The notes beneath the pieces are model-generated. The model was not told the DNA's origin and did not search any database. It was given only the letters and a program-made list of their open reading frames with translations. The position numbers were made by a program, and so were the translations under genes. A stretch of DNA of 23,617 bases from Thermoplasmata archaeon (GTDB lineage: Archaea; Thermoplasmatota; Thermoplasmata; Thermoplasmatales; Thermoplasmataceae), in contig JAKAAE010000010.1 in assembly GCA_021797225.1 (NCBI GenBank), positions 1 through 23,617 of the forward strand, given 5' to 3'. Of the stretch, positions 1-7,408 are shown one piece after another (the stretch's first letter is position 1; every line of letters starts with the position of its first letter).

Positions 1-167
1 TTAAGACTAAAAAGGAAGGTTTTGGGAAAGGTTGTGTACAATATTATGTGTAAATATAAACCTCTTGTTAAAACAGTGATATTATTTCTAGTTATTATAA
101 AATCAATTTCAAAATTTTCACTGAAATAGAATATGTCTATCCCGGGAATCCTCCTTTTTAGTCTTAA
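1..167. mobile_element. Small inverted-repeat (MITE-like) element or IS remnant
   Basis: The first 16 bases (TTAAGACTAAAAAGGA) recur as an exact reverse complement at 152-167, and a weaker match continues for about ten more bases inward. The 167-bp segment between is AT-rich with no usable ORF, which is what a non-autonomous terminal-inverted-repeat element looks like. The right boundary lies at the point where the formimidoyltransferase stub (164-352, minus) loses its homology and stops, so the element probably inserted into that gene. The left flank is outside the window, so no target-site duplication can be tested. It could also be the two ends of a larger IS that deleted its centre. Confidence 0.5.
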
Positions 168-352
168 TAATTCAATATAAACAACATTTTCAAGGGTGCA
201 ACAACAGTGATAACACTTCTGTTATGGTCATAATCCATTTCTGTGTCCAGTAATTTAACGTTCCGCGTTTCCTTTACCGCATTTTCAAGAAAGGTTATGA
301 TACTCCTATTTCTTCCATCGCTGAAGTTCGGAACCATTTCAACTAGCTTCAT
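164..352 (-). pseudogene. ftcD: Glutamate formimidoyltransferase, N-terminal stub
   Basis: The 62-residue product starts with LVEMVPNFSDGRN and continues with KLLDTEMDYDHNRSVIT. This is the characteristic N-terminus of formiminotransferases (family pattern VPNFSEGRN ... D.DHNRSV.T), which move a formimino group from formiminoglutamate to tetrahydrofolate in histidine breakdown. The family is normally about 300 residues. Here homology fades after about residue 50 and the frame ends at TAA within the inverted repeat at 152-167. I read it as a gene cut by insertion of the element at the window edge. The start is supported by an AT-rich TATA-like stretch near 370-380, about 25 nt upstream. The remainder of the gene, if it survives, would lie outside the window. 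Confidence 0.75.
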
Positions 353-490
353 ACAGATTCATAATAAAGAAGATATTAAAGTATAGCAAAATCTTAATAG
401 AACCCGGTCTTTTCCATTATAGAGTTTCTGAAAAATTTCCATTTAAAAATTTAAGAAATAAGCTCAGACAACAAGGAGATGAGACAATCC

Positions 491-1912
491 TTATACGGGC
501 TTATTATTCTGATCTACTGGATCTTTGCTTTTGCGCAGGGAACTTATGAACACTATAGACATCAGAAATACTGCAATAATAATTAGAGCTAAACCTATGG
601 CCTCAGGAATCCATATTAATGTCAGAGTGTAAGTTAGAACCCCGAACGCTCCTATTATCGTTCCTGCGAATATAAAGTAAAGTACAGATTTCCTTTCTAT
701 TTCCATTCCGGATACGTAATGCATAAACACAAGTATAATCCCTGCAAGTAAAGGCATCAGGAAAAATACGAAGAGAAGATGTCCATTTGTGAATGCCATA
801 TCATATAGGTATCCTGGTCCTCCGTTTGGTGGTACGCCCGGGCTTCCGAAACCGTAGTATGCCTCATTGAATTCCATAGAATATCCTAAACCGATCATTA
901 CTGCCATTGTAACTATCCATGTGAACATTTCTGCTATCTGTGTGAGTCTTTCAGTTCTTTTTGAAGAGAGTATGTAATAAAGACCTATAATAGATATCAA
1001 AGCCCCCCATCCAACTATTCCGGTTTGACTATCGTCCAGAGCAAGCCCATCCATACCTCCAGGTCCGTACGGGGCAATTGTGGGTATAATATACGTTCCG
1101 AAAGATGATATCAGGTAAAGATAAGTCATTGATAAGGTTCCAAAAACCGCAATAATCATTCCTGCATTAACTATATTCCTCTGCCACGAATTTAGTTTTT
1201 CATAACCAAAACTCACTGCAGCTATAGCTACTATTCCACCCATCACTGCCGGCAGCATTTCATGTGAGTGGGACGTTACAAGATTGCCAAGGAAGGTTTG
1301 AAGACCACCCCATTGTGTGACATAGTGGTTGAAGAATGGTAATGACGAATATCCAAAAAGATTCCCGTATTCCAGCACCATACCCATAACTGCTGCAATT
1401 CCTGCTGATAACGTTGAAAAAACAATGAGGATATAAGCTCCCCATATTGACTTGAATTTCTCTTTTTTCCTAAATGGTAAAATAATAAGGGAAACAAGGA
1501 ATATTAAAGCAATGAGTACCATCCATATATCTCTTATCGCCTGAAGAACATAATCAGCATTCTGCGTGGATGCAGGATAAAAGAAAATCATTCCGAGGAG
1601 TGTGAAAATTAATACGGGATATGTACTGAGATTTACTGCCTTTTTTGTAAAATTCTCAAGGTCTAGGAGTGAAGTTGTATATAGTATGAGGAGAAAAGCG
1701 AAGGGTATCATAACTGTATGGTAGAAATTAATCATGTCCAGGGTAAAATCTCCAAGCTTAAACCACGTTACTCCCGGCAGCAGAGGACTGATAACCAAGA
1801 AAAATGTAATAAACACCAGCACAGCGCTTATGTTATATTTTTCATTTAAAAGGAATTCCAGAATACCTGATCCGCTGGATGAATTATGCTTCATAAACTT
1901 CATAATTATCAT
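491..1912 (-). CDS. Polytopic membrane protein, about 12 helices, possible haem protein
   Basis: This is a 473-residue protein with about 12 hydrophobic segments and short loops; a basic cytoplasmic patch (PFRKKEKFK, about 146-154) separates two groups of helices. Histidines lie in or beside helices: H65 (FYHT), H196 (NHYVTQWGG), H215 and H217 (TSHSHEML), H378 (TNGHLL) and H398 (FMHYVSG). Paired membrane histidines suggest a haem-bearing respiratory or NO-reductase-like/cytochrome b-like protein, but I do not see the full histidine pattern of haem-copper oxidase subunit I. A glycine/proline-rich loop (about 354-367) sits before the last helices. Start: ATG at 1912 has alternatives at residues 4 and 7. 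A TATA-like CTTATTATATAG at about 1930-1941 favours a leaderless start at or near residue 1. No partner subunit lies next to it. Function is unassigned. Confidence 0.8.
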   Translation of the reverse strand: MIIMKFMKHNSSSGSGILEFLLNEKYNISAVLVFITFFLVISPLLPGVTWFKLGDFTLDMINFYHTVMIPFAFLLILYTTSLLDLENFTKKAVNLSTYPVLIFTLLGMIFFYPASTQNADYVLQAIRDIWMVLIALIFLVSLIILPFRKKEKFKSIWGAYILIVFSTLSAGIAAVMGMVLEYGNLFGYSSLPFFNHYVTQWGGLQTFLGNLVTSHSHEMLPAVMGGIVAIAAVSFGYEKLNSWQRNIVNAGMIIAVFGTLSMTYLYLISSFGTYIIPTIAPYGPGGMDGLALDDSQTGIVGWGALISIIGLYYILSSKRTERLTQIAEMFTWIVTMAVMIGLGYSMEFNEAYYGFGSPGVPPNGGPGYLYDMAFTNGHLLFVFFLMPLLAGIILVFMHYVSGMEIERKSVLYFIFAGTIIGAFGVLTYTLTLIWIPEAIGLALIIIAVFLMSIVFISSLRKSKDPVDQNNKPV

Positions 1913-2240
1913 TAATATATTATTCTGCTATATAATAAGTTATCGTAAAAAGAAATTTTTCGAGAGAGGATAGCCCTGGTTCATCGACCACTTATGAGCC
2001 AGAAATTGCGTTTTTCTTCTATCCTAAAAAGTGCGAATTCATGGAAAATCAAAGTTAATATCATAATGATTAGTATGCTGATAAGGTTATTTATTGAAAG
2101 ATGTTAAGCAACGCAACATCGATCAACAACAATAATATGGAATACCAATTGATAGAATTAAGTCCTACACAGTAGCTAGAATATCAGTAGATATTGAAAC
2201 AATAAATATCATAATCAAGAGTCAAAAAATAAAAAATTAT
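1913..2240. other. Intergenic region with a possible minus-strand gene remnant
   Basis: This 328-base gap holds the promoter of the membrane protein at its left side and no RNA gene that I can recognise. On the minus strand, 2064 to 1981 reads as a 27-residue ORF (hydrophobic MILTLIF followed by a basic tail ending in FWLISGR), and the frame stays open upstream to about 2100 with more hydrophobic codons but no start. It may be the C-terminal end of a lost membrane protein, or chance. On the plus strand, an ATG at 2102 opens a 24-codon frame that I do not trust. Confidence 0.3.
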
Positions 2241-2426
2241 TTAATATTCTTTTATTGCAGATTTAACCTTCTCAAACAGTTCTGGGGTTATTTCGTTTAT
2301 TCCATGTGCATTTTTTGCATGTGCCTGTATAACCGGTATTAACTCGTCCACAGAGTCAGCCTTTACGTCAAATCCACAATCCATCCCTATATCCTTGCAT
2401 TTAAATTCGTATCCCATTTCTATCAT
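2241..2426 (-). CDS. DUF1059 small protein
   Basis: This 61-residue protein matches the DUF1059 pattern: an N-terminal FKCKDIGMDCGF with two cysteines six residues apart, an acidic stretch (VKADSVDELIP), then an HAKNAHG.NEITPEL segment and a helical C-terminus. The family is a small, widely distributed group of unknown function, often in archaea and actinobacteria. The paired cysteines and histidines could bind a metal, but this is inference. Translation may begin at ATG 2426, with GTGAT (anti-16S-like) just upstream, or at the second ATG (residue 4). A T-rich TATA-like TTTTTAATATT lies about 25 nt upstream. It appears monocistronic. Confidence 0.8.
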   Translation of the reverse strand: MIEMGYEFKCKDIGMDCGFDVKADSVDELIPVIQAHAKNAHGINEITPELFEKVKSAIKEY

Positions 2427-2479
2427 ATCACTTATTATTCCGTAATATTAAAAATAGGCATATCACATGTGTAATGCAT

Positions 2480-3082
2480 TTATAGATTATTAAAAACGTA
2501 TTCCTCTATTATCTTTTCTATGCCACGTCTCAATGTGGCCTGTACAGATTTTTTGCTTATACCCATTTCCTGCGCTATTCCATCAAGGCCTATCCTCCTG
2601 TTAAAATCAAAATAGCCTTTTGAATATGCCATGTATAATGTTTCCTTCTGCCTCAATGTTAATTCCCCCGGCAAATGTCCATCGGCCTCATAATAACTAT
2701 ATTTTATTCCGGTAATGTTTTCCTGTAAATTCTTTAATGAATTTCTATTTTTTAAGAGAATTTTATACTGTACTTTCTGGTTCTCAAAAATTTTTACGGA
2801 TATGATCATGGCACCGGAGACTGCTGATGCTCTGCATATTTCACAGCTTTTTGTTTCCATCCATGTTTTATCCCTCTGATTTTTATACACTGTTATATTA
2901 TCATCCCTTAGAATTTCCCTATTTTTATAGTAATTCTCAATTCCCATGAGATGGTTTGTATATTCTATTCCCGGATTTATCTGGAATATTCTAGCGCTAA
3001 TGTTAACCGTTGAAAGTTTCTTTAAAACCCCACATGATGGTTTTTCAGCGGTTAGTATAATTTCTATTAAGTTGGCAGGCAT
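2480..3082 (-). CDS. Bat-type HTH_10 transcriptional regulator
   Basis: The C-terminal about 55 residues are a classic HTH_10 domain: LTLRQKETLYMAYSKGYFDF, then RRIGLDGIAQEMGISKKSVQATLRRGIEKI. Archaeal proteins with this domain include Bat, a regulator of bacteriorhodopsin-related genes, and many one-component sensors. The N-terminal about 140 residues are a divergent sensor region containing KSCEICRAS (C..C, possible metal or redox site). I chose the ATG at 3082 (200 residues) over the longer frame from 3148 because a TATA-like TTTATAAATT at 3103-3112 places transcription initiation at about 3082, giving a leaderless mRNA, and the upstream 22 residues are not protein-like. It is divergent from the ABC transporter at 3396, so it is the obvious candidate regulator of that transporter. 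Confidence 0.85.
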   Translation of the reverse strand: MPANLIEIILTAEKPSCGVLKKLSTVNISARIFQINPGIEYTNHLMGIENYYKNREILRDDNITVYKNQRDKTWMETKSCEICRASAVSGAMIISVKIFENQKVQYKILLKNRNSLKNLQENITGIKYSYYEADGHLPGELTLRQKETLYMAYSKGYFDFNRRIGLDGIAQEMGISKKSVQATLRRGIEKIIEEYVFNNL

Positions 3083-3395
3083 TACAATATAATAAAATGA
3101 ATGTTTATAAATTATAGTTTTTGATACTGTTTGGCTGTAAATTAACATTGATAACAGAATATTGAAATATGCTTCTCCTAGTTAAATGAAATGGTCGGTG
3201 AGTTAATAAGGCCTCTAGAGTCTGATAATATTGAACAGGAAATTGCGTTAACTGTGTATTTCTGGAACATGCACAATCAATTATGGAAGGAACACTGATA
3301 TGCAATCCTTAAAATATGTTGAATTAATTTTTGAAAAATAGTTATACCTGAATTTAAAGGTAAACTTTTTATCATCAATTCAACATTGATAATTT
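3083..3395. promoter_or_regulatory. Divergent promoter region with shared 11-bp repeat
   Basis: AACATTGATAA occurs at 3144-3154 and again at 3382-3392. The second copy ends three bases before the ATG of the ABC gene and overlaps its expected transcription start. It is also the right half of an inverted repeat ATCAA(7)TTGAT (3374-3390). A TATA-like CTTTTTA at 3365-3371 sits about 26 nt before the ATG, implying a leaderless ABC transcript. The first copy lies about 62 bp upstream of the divergent HTH_10 gene. The arrangement fits an operator used by that regulator on both promoters. This is inference from position and sequence only. Confidence 0.45.
3191..3298 (+). other. Possible 35-residue small ORF between regulator and ABC genes
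   Basis: An ATG at 3191 opens a 36-codon frame (MVGELIRPLESDNIEQE... ending in QLWKEH) with a protein-like composition: acidic N-terminal half, then an aromatic run VYFWNMHNQLW. The frame is closed upstream at 3179. I recognise no family. It could be a small protein, the end of a decayed gene, or chance, and no clear TATA box or Shine-Dalgarno motif precedes it. Confidence 0.22.
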
Positions 3396-4097
3396 ATGTC
3401 CTGCATTAATTTTGATTCTGTCACAAAGAAATATGGAAATAAATTCGCGTTGAACAATATATCTTTTTCCCTGGAATGCAATGCGGCCTATTCGTTAATA
3501 GGTCCAAATGGAGCCGGAAAAAGCACAATATTAAAAATTATTTCTGGGCTTATAAATGCTGATTCTGGTAATGTATCGATAAAAGGAAATAAGCCCGGTT
3601 CTGATGAAGCCAAAAGAATAACCGGATACCTTGCAGAGGAAGCCCTACCATACATAAATTTGACGGTAAAGGAAAATTTTCTGTATATCGGTTCATTGCG
3701 GCAGGTTCAGGATCTCCGCAACAGAATTTCATTTTTAGTGGATTTATTGGGTCTTGATTATTATTTAAATTCAATGGTTTCAAACCTATCAAGAGGAACA
3801 AAGCAGAGATTGTCCTTAGCATTGTCCATAATACATAATCCCGAAATAGTCCTGCTGGACGAGCCATTCAATTATATCGACATTCCAACACAGGAAAAAA
3901 TCATAAGATATTTTAAAACAATGAATTCAACATTCCTGGTATCCACCCATGTAATGTCTATTGCTCAAAATTTTACAGAAAATATAATAATGATAAATAA
4001 TGGGAATATAATATTTAGAGGGAAGCTGTCCGAAATAGAATCGGAAAGGTCAGAAAACGAGACAATTGAAAACGTTATCGCAAGGATGATGTTATGA
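3396..4097 (+). CDS. ABC transporter ATP-binding protein
   Basis: This 233-residue nucleotide-binding domain has Walker A GPNGAGKST (36-44), a Q-loop region in which the glutamine is replaced (GYLAEEALPY, 78-86), signature LSRGTKQR (131-138), Walker B IVLLDEP (151-157, catalytic E156) and H-loop STHV (H185). The LSRGT and YLAEE forms are usual for ABC-2/drug and lantibiotic-type exporters. It probably drives the membrane protein encoded directly downstream; the two genes overlap by four bases (ATGA), so translation is coupled. The ATG at 3396 is about 26 nt from a TATA-like box and so probably leaderless. The exported substrate is not evident. The divergent HTH_10 regulator suggests inducible expression. 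Confidence 0.93.
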   Translation: MSCINFDSVTKKYGNKFALNNISFSLECNAAYSLIGPNGAGKSTILKIISGLINADSGNVSIKGNKPGSDEAKRITGYLAEEALPYINLTVKENFLYIGSLRQVQDLRNRISFLVDLLGLDYYLNSMVSNLSRGTKQRLSLALSIIHNPEIVLLDEPFNYIDIPTQEKIIRYFKTMNSTFLVSTHVMSIAQNFTENIIMINNGNIIFRGKLSEIESERSENETIENVIARMML

Positions 4098-5503
4098 AAT
4101 ACACACTGATGAAGTTAATTTTAAAAACAAAAATTCCCATTATTTACTGGGTAGCAGTTCTCATTTTCACATTCATGATTTTTCCGTTCATTGGTACAGT
4201 TTATTTGACTGGTGCCAATTTACATCAAAGCCGGCTGGCAACAGTAGCGGTTTCAATTATTTCATTGCTTATTATTATATTTTCAGGGTTTAACATTAAT
4301 AAATCCGACAATGATTTTTTATTGGATATCCCACTGAAAAATAGTGAGATGCTTATATCGTATTATGTATATAATTTTTTAATACTTTATTTTTTTATAG
4401 TACTTTTTATTATATTCTTTTCATTATCAATAAATTCACGTTTAATTCTTTTGTTAGTACCATATATTATATTATTATTCTTGACATGCATCAACATTGG
4501 AATTATCGATAAATATATGATAAAAATTAGAATGATTATTCCTCTATTATTTTTTATATTTTTAATTAACCCTGCATTTATTGGTTTTAGATACAGCATA
4601 ACATCAATATTCTATGGAAATGAAACAACAGGCATATTGTTAACTGCTATGATGTTCCTGATTACATTCGTATATATAATAAAAAATGCAAATAAATTTA
4701 ATTTGCATTATAGGGAAGATAAAATTTCTAATAATATAAGAACCCAGGACATTTCCGGTACACCAATAAAGGCTATTTATATGAAAAATACCTTTTTTAT
4801 AAATACCATTTACGTTTATAAACGAATTTCAGACGCAAAAATACACACCATCAGAACAAATGTATACAGGAGCCTTGTAATGTTCACAATTATTGGTATA
4901 ATATATTTTATTTTGAATGTTGAATTCTATAATACATTCATACTTCTGGCAATAGATATATATGTAGGGTTTTTACCGGGAACTATCTTTGCAACATCGA
5001 TATCCCAGTGGCCTGTATTTATGGAACGTCCATGGTTATCTCTCACATCCATGAATGCACACAAATACGTTAAAAATTTTATTCTGTCAATAATCTTATC
5101 GGTATTTATATCTGTACTTCCTTTTGTTTTATTATCTTTTCTGGTTCTAATTTTCTATTATAACACATTAAATATTATGATATTCCTGTATTCGCTGACC
5201 ATGCCTGCCATACTGGCTGCCACACTCATATTCTCTACCACAATGATAGCGCCAATTCAGATAACCGATTTTGATAACATTGTGAATTTTGTGAATAGCG
5301 GTGAAAATCTGGTGAGGCTAATTCCGTTATTTATCCTGCTTTTATTAGCATTTTTTGTATCTGTTATCTCGTCCCTTCTAAATAATTTGCTGTATGTTTC
5401 TCTATATTACGCCATCCTCCTATTTGTAATATTTATTATGTTAAATTCAAAAAAAATGCTAAATTATATTGCCAGCAAATTGATAAATGCAAATTTAGCA
5501 TAG
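4094..5503 (+). CDS. ABC transporter permease (multi-spanning)
   Basis: This 469-residue, very hydrophobic protein has about 12 predicted membrane segments. One group lies in residues 15-195 and a second in about 255-460, with a hydrophilic cytoplasmic linker at about 196-250 (NANKFNLHYREDKISNN onward). It starts inside the stop codon of the ABC ATPase gene (ATGA overlap), with GGATGAT as a possible ribosome-binding motif. The transporter would be a homodimer of this permease plus two ATPase subunits, acting as an exporter. Sequence similarity to named families is too weak for a substrate call. Its AT-richness is higher than that of the enzyme genes, as expected for Ile/Leu/Phe-rich membrane proteins. 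Confidence 0.85.
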   Translation: MKYTLMKLILKTKIPIIYWVAVLIFTFMIFPFIGTVYLTGANLHQSRLATVAVSIISLLIIIFSGFNINKSDNDFLLDIPLKNSEMLISYYVYNFLILYFFIVLFIIFFSLSINSRLILLLVPYIILLFLTCINIGIIDKYMIKIRMIIPLLFFIFLINPAFIGFRYSITSIFYGNETTGILLTAMMFLITFVYIIKNANKFNLHYREDKISNNIRTQDISGTPIKAIYMKNTFFINTIYVYKRISDAKIHTIRTNVYRSLVMFTIIGIIYFILNVEFYNTFILLAIDIYVGFLPGTIFATSISQWPVFMERPWLSLTSMNAHKYVKNFILSIILSVFISVLPFVLLSFLVLIFYYNTLNIMIFLYSLTMPAILAATLIFSTTMIAPIQITDFDNIVNFVNSGENLVRLIPLFILLLLAFFVSVISSLLNNLLYVSLYYAILLFVIFIMLNSKKMLNYIASKLINANLA

Positions 5504-5607
5504 GAAAAAGAAATAAAATTACACATAATTTATAATTTTACAGTGGTTTTGATTATCTCACTGCAATACAATTACATGAATATAATAGCCGCAATGCCTA
5601 TTTATAA

Positions 5608-5640
5608 ATCTATAGTTTATATATAGATATTATTATATAT
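5608..5640 (+). promoter_or_regulatory. Promoter and inverted repeat of phosphatase/kinase operon
   Basis: TATTATATAT at 5631-5640 lies about 26 nt before the ATG at 5660, consistent with a leaderless start. Just upstream is a 7-bp inverted repeat, ATCTATA (5608-5614) and TATAGAT (5622-5628), with a 7-bp spacer, in the position expected for an activator or BRE-overlapping site. An AAAGGA at 5645-5650 could serve as a weak Shine-Dalgarno if transcription starts earlier. AT-rich sequence makes chance repeats common, so this is tentative. Confidence 0.4.
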
Positions 5641-5659
5641 CAACAAAGGATAATATATT

Positions 5660-6145
5660 ATGGACGAAAATGATAATGCCATACGATTAATTGTTGTACG
5701 TCATGGTGATACTGAACAGGAAACCGGTATACCCGACGATAGCAGGCGGATTACCAAAAAAGGGAAAAAGCAGTTAAAAAGAACAGCCAATTTTATTGAT
5801 AAAATGAATTATAATGTAGAGAACATTGTTTCCAGTCCGCTGGCTCGTTCCAGGGACTCTGCGGAGGTAATTGTTGATGAACTGGGCCTTGACCTTAAGA
5901 TAGACATGAATGATAGCCTGAAGCCCGATGCCCCCGTCGCTTCAACGGTTGCATTTATTAAAGAATTAAAAAATAATACAATTATAGTAGGCCATAATCC
6001 CAATCTTTCATTATTGTTAAATAAGATCGTCGGCTTTAATGGGGAATTAAAAAAGGCTGGAGTAGCGGTGCTGAACCTTAATAAAACTACCATGAAATCT
6101 GATCTGGAACTTCTACTTGATCAGAAGGTTCTGAAATTGATTTAA
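5660..6145 (+). CDS. sixA: SixA-like phosphohistidine phosphatase (histidine phosphatase superfamily)
   Basis: This 161-residue protein carries the superfamily RHG motif at 14-16 (VVRHGDTE; H15 is the nucleophile), the following arginine motif (SSPLARSRDSAE, near 58-69) and the second histidine in GHNPNL (about 111-116). Length and order fit the short SixA branch, whose bacterial member removes phosphate from histidine residues of phosphotransfer proteins; related archaeal proteins are often of unknown substrate. It is the first gene of a four-gene run with the Ppx/GppA-family protein beginning at the very next base after its stop codon. The shared operon suggests a role in phosphate or polyphosphate metabolism, or reversal of a protein phosphorylation event. 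Substrate is uncertain. Confidence 0.85.
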   Translation: MDENDNAIRLIVVRHGDTEQETGIPDDSRRITKKGKKQLKRTANFIDKMNYNVENIVSSPLARSRDSAEVIVDELGLDLKIDMNDSLKPDAPVASTVAFIKELKNNTIIVGHNPNLSLLLNKIVGFNGELKKAGVAVLNLNKTTMKSDLELLLDQKVLKLI

Positions 6146-7408
6146 ATGCTCGAAGCAGTTGTCGATCTGGGATATAACTCTTTCCAGTTATGTATTTATG
6201 ATCATTACAAATCAAATTCTTTTAAATTATTATCGAGATACAAATCCTTTGTAAGGCTCGGGACAGACCTATCTGAAGGAGAAAATATAAAACCTAAAAA
6301 AATAAAAGATGGGGCATACGAGATTACAAAATACCGGGAAATAATAGATGAATTGAATATAAAGAACGTGCATGCAGTGGGTACCAGTGCTTTCAGAATG
6401 GCATCTAATAACAATGAAGTTTCTGAACAGTTTTCTGAGATTCTCGGACATAAAGTAGATATTATAAGCGGATCACAGGAAGGGGAATATTCCGTCATAG
6501 GATCATTGAATACCCTTCCATTCAAGGATGCATTGATATTTGACCTGGGAGGAGGCTCACTGGAAATCGCAGTGGTCAGGAACAGAACAATAGAAAAAAT
6601 AAATAATTACAATCTGGGTGCTTTGAAACTTCTGCACGAATTGAAAGGTGAAAAAGAGATAAGATCCAGAATTGAAAATGAAGTTGTTGAATTTAAAAAT
6701 ATAAATTTATCTGTAATCGGATCCGGTGGCAATCTCAGGGCTCTCGCAAAATATGACATGAAGAATATTAAATACCCTATTTCGAGCCTGCACGGATATA
6801 AACTGACAAAAAATAGCATAAAGAACTACGCAGGAAAACTTCCCGGAATAAAGCCCGCCGAAAGGTCTAAATATTCGGGAATAAGTAAGGAGCGGAGCCT
6901 CACAATCGGAGTGGCATCTATAATAATAGATGAATTAATGAATATTTTTAATGCAGAATATTTGCATGCCTCCCTCTTTGGAATGAGAGAGGGTGTGCTG
7001 ATGAAGAGTTTATACAGTAATATAAATGACCTGAGAAGGTCATGGTTAGAGGCCTTTGCCAGTAAATTCAATGCAATTCCTCCATGGGAATACTACAATT
7101 ATGCCATGGAAAAGCTGCACCTGGATGATAAAAAAAGGGAAATATCCGGAAATGCTGCATTTATGTCCAGGGTTATGGCGTATGCTACTTACAAGAGCCC
7201 ACTTTACGCATGCGGTTTCACAATAAAAAATGCTGTAAATCCCGGGTTCACATCAGTTGAGCTGGCCGATATGGCTTCTGTTTGCTATTCAGGTTCTGGT
7301 AAGGCTAAGAAAAGCCTTGAAAAAATATCAGATTTATCCTCAAACGATATTAAAGAAATGGGAAAGCTAGTAAAAAATACCATTTACAAGAAGAGGTTTT
7401 TAATATGA
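6146..7408 (+). CDS. ppx: Exopolyphosphatase / GppA-family phosphatase
   Basis: This 420-residue protein belongs to the Ppx/GppA family of the actin-like ATPase fold. Visible motifs are VVDLGYNSF (5-13), GTSAFR (79-84), the catalytic-glutamate loop ISGSQEGEYS (107-116, E112 at the position of the Ppx base), the phosphate loop IFDLGGGSLE (131-140), SGGNLRALAK, and FGMREGVL near 285. After about residue 300 comes an HD-like helical C-terminal domain without an obvious HD metal motif. The enzyme would release orthophosphate from the end of polyphosphate chains or hydrolyse pppGpp-like nucleotides; in archaea polyphosphate is the likelier substrate. It starts immediately after the SixA stop and overlaps the next kinase gene by four bases, so the cluster is an operon. 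Confidence 0.9.
   Translation: MLEAVVDLGYNSFQLCIYDHYKSNSFKLLSRYKSFVRLGTDLSEGENIKPKKIKDGAYEITKYREIIDELNIKNVHAVGTSAFRMASNNNEVSEQFSEILGHKVDIISGSQEGEYSVIGSLNTLPFKDALIFDLGGGSLEIAVVRNRTIEKINNYNLGALKLLHELKGEKEIRSRIENEVVEFKNINLSVIGSGGNLRALAKYDMKNIKYPISSLHGYKLTKNSIKNYAGKLPGIKPAERSKYSGISKERSLTIGVASIIIDELMNIFNAEYLHASLFGMREGVLMKSLYSNINDLRRSWLEAFASKFNAIPPWEYYNYAMEKLHLDDKKREISGNAAFMSRVMAYATYKSPLYACGFTIKNAVNPGFTSVELADMASVCYSGSGKAKKSLEKISDLSSNDIKEMGKLVKNTIYKKRFLI

Noticed and set aside
1734..1973. 79-codon plus-strand frame overlapping the membrane protein start
   Set aside because: It lies mostly opposite the membrane protein coding region, has no supported start signal, and its translation is low-complexity in its 3' half.
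2102..2176. Short plus-strand ORF beginning MLSNATSINNNN
   Set aside because: Only 24 codons, asparagine-rich from AAT/AAC runs, no family resemblance, and further in-frame stops follow at once.
3105..3148. N-terminal extension of the HTH_10 regulator to ATG 3148
   Set aside because: The TATA-like box at 3103-3112 would lie inside the coding region, and the added 22 residues are not typical of the family; ATG 3082 fits leaderless transcription.
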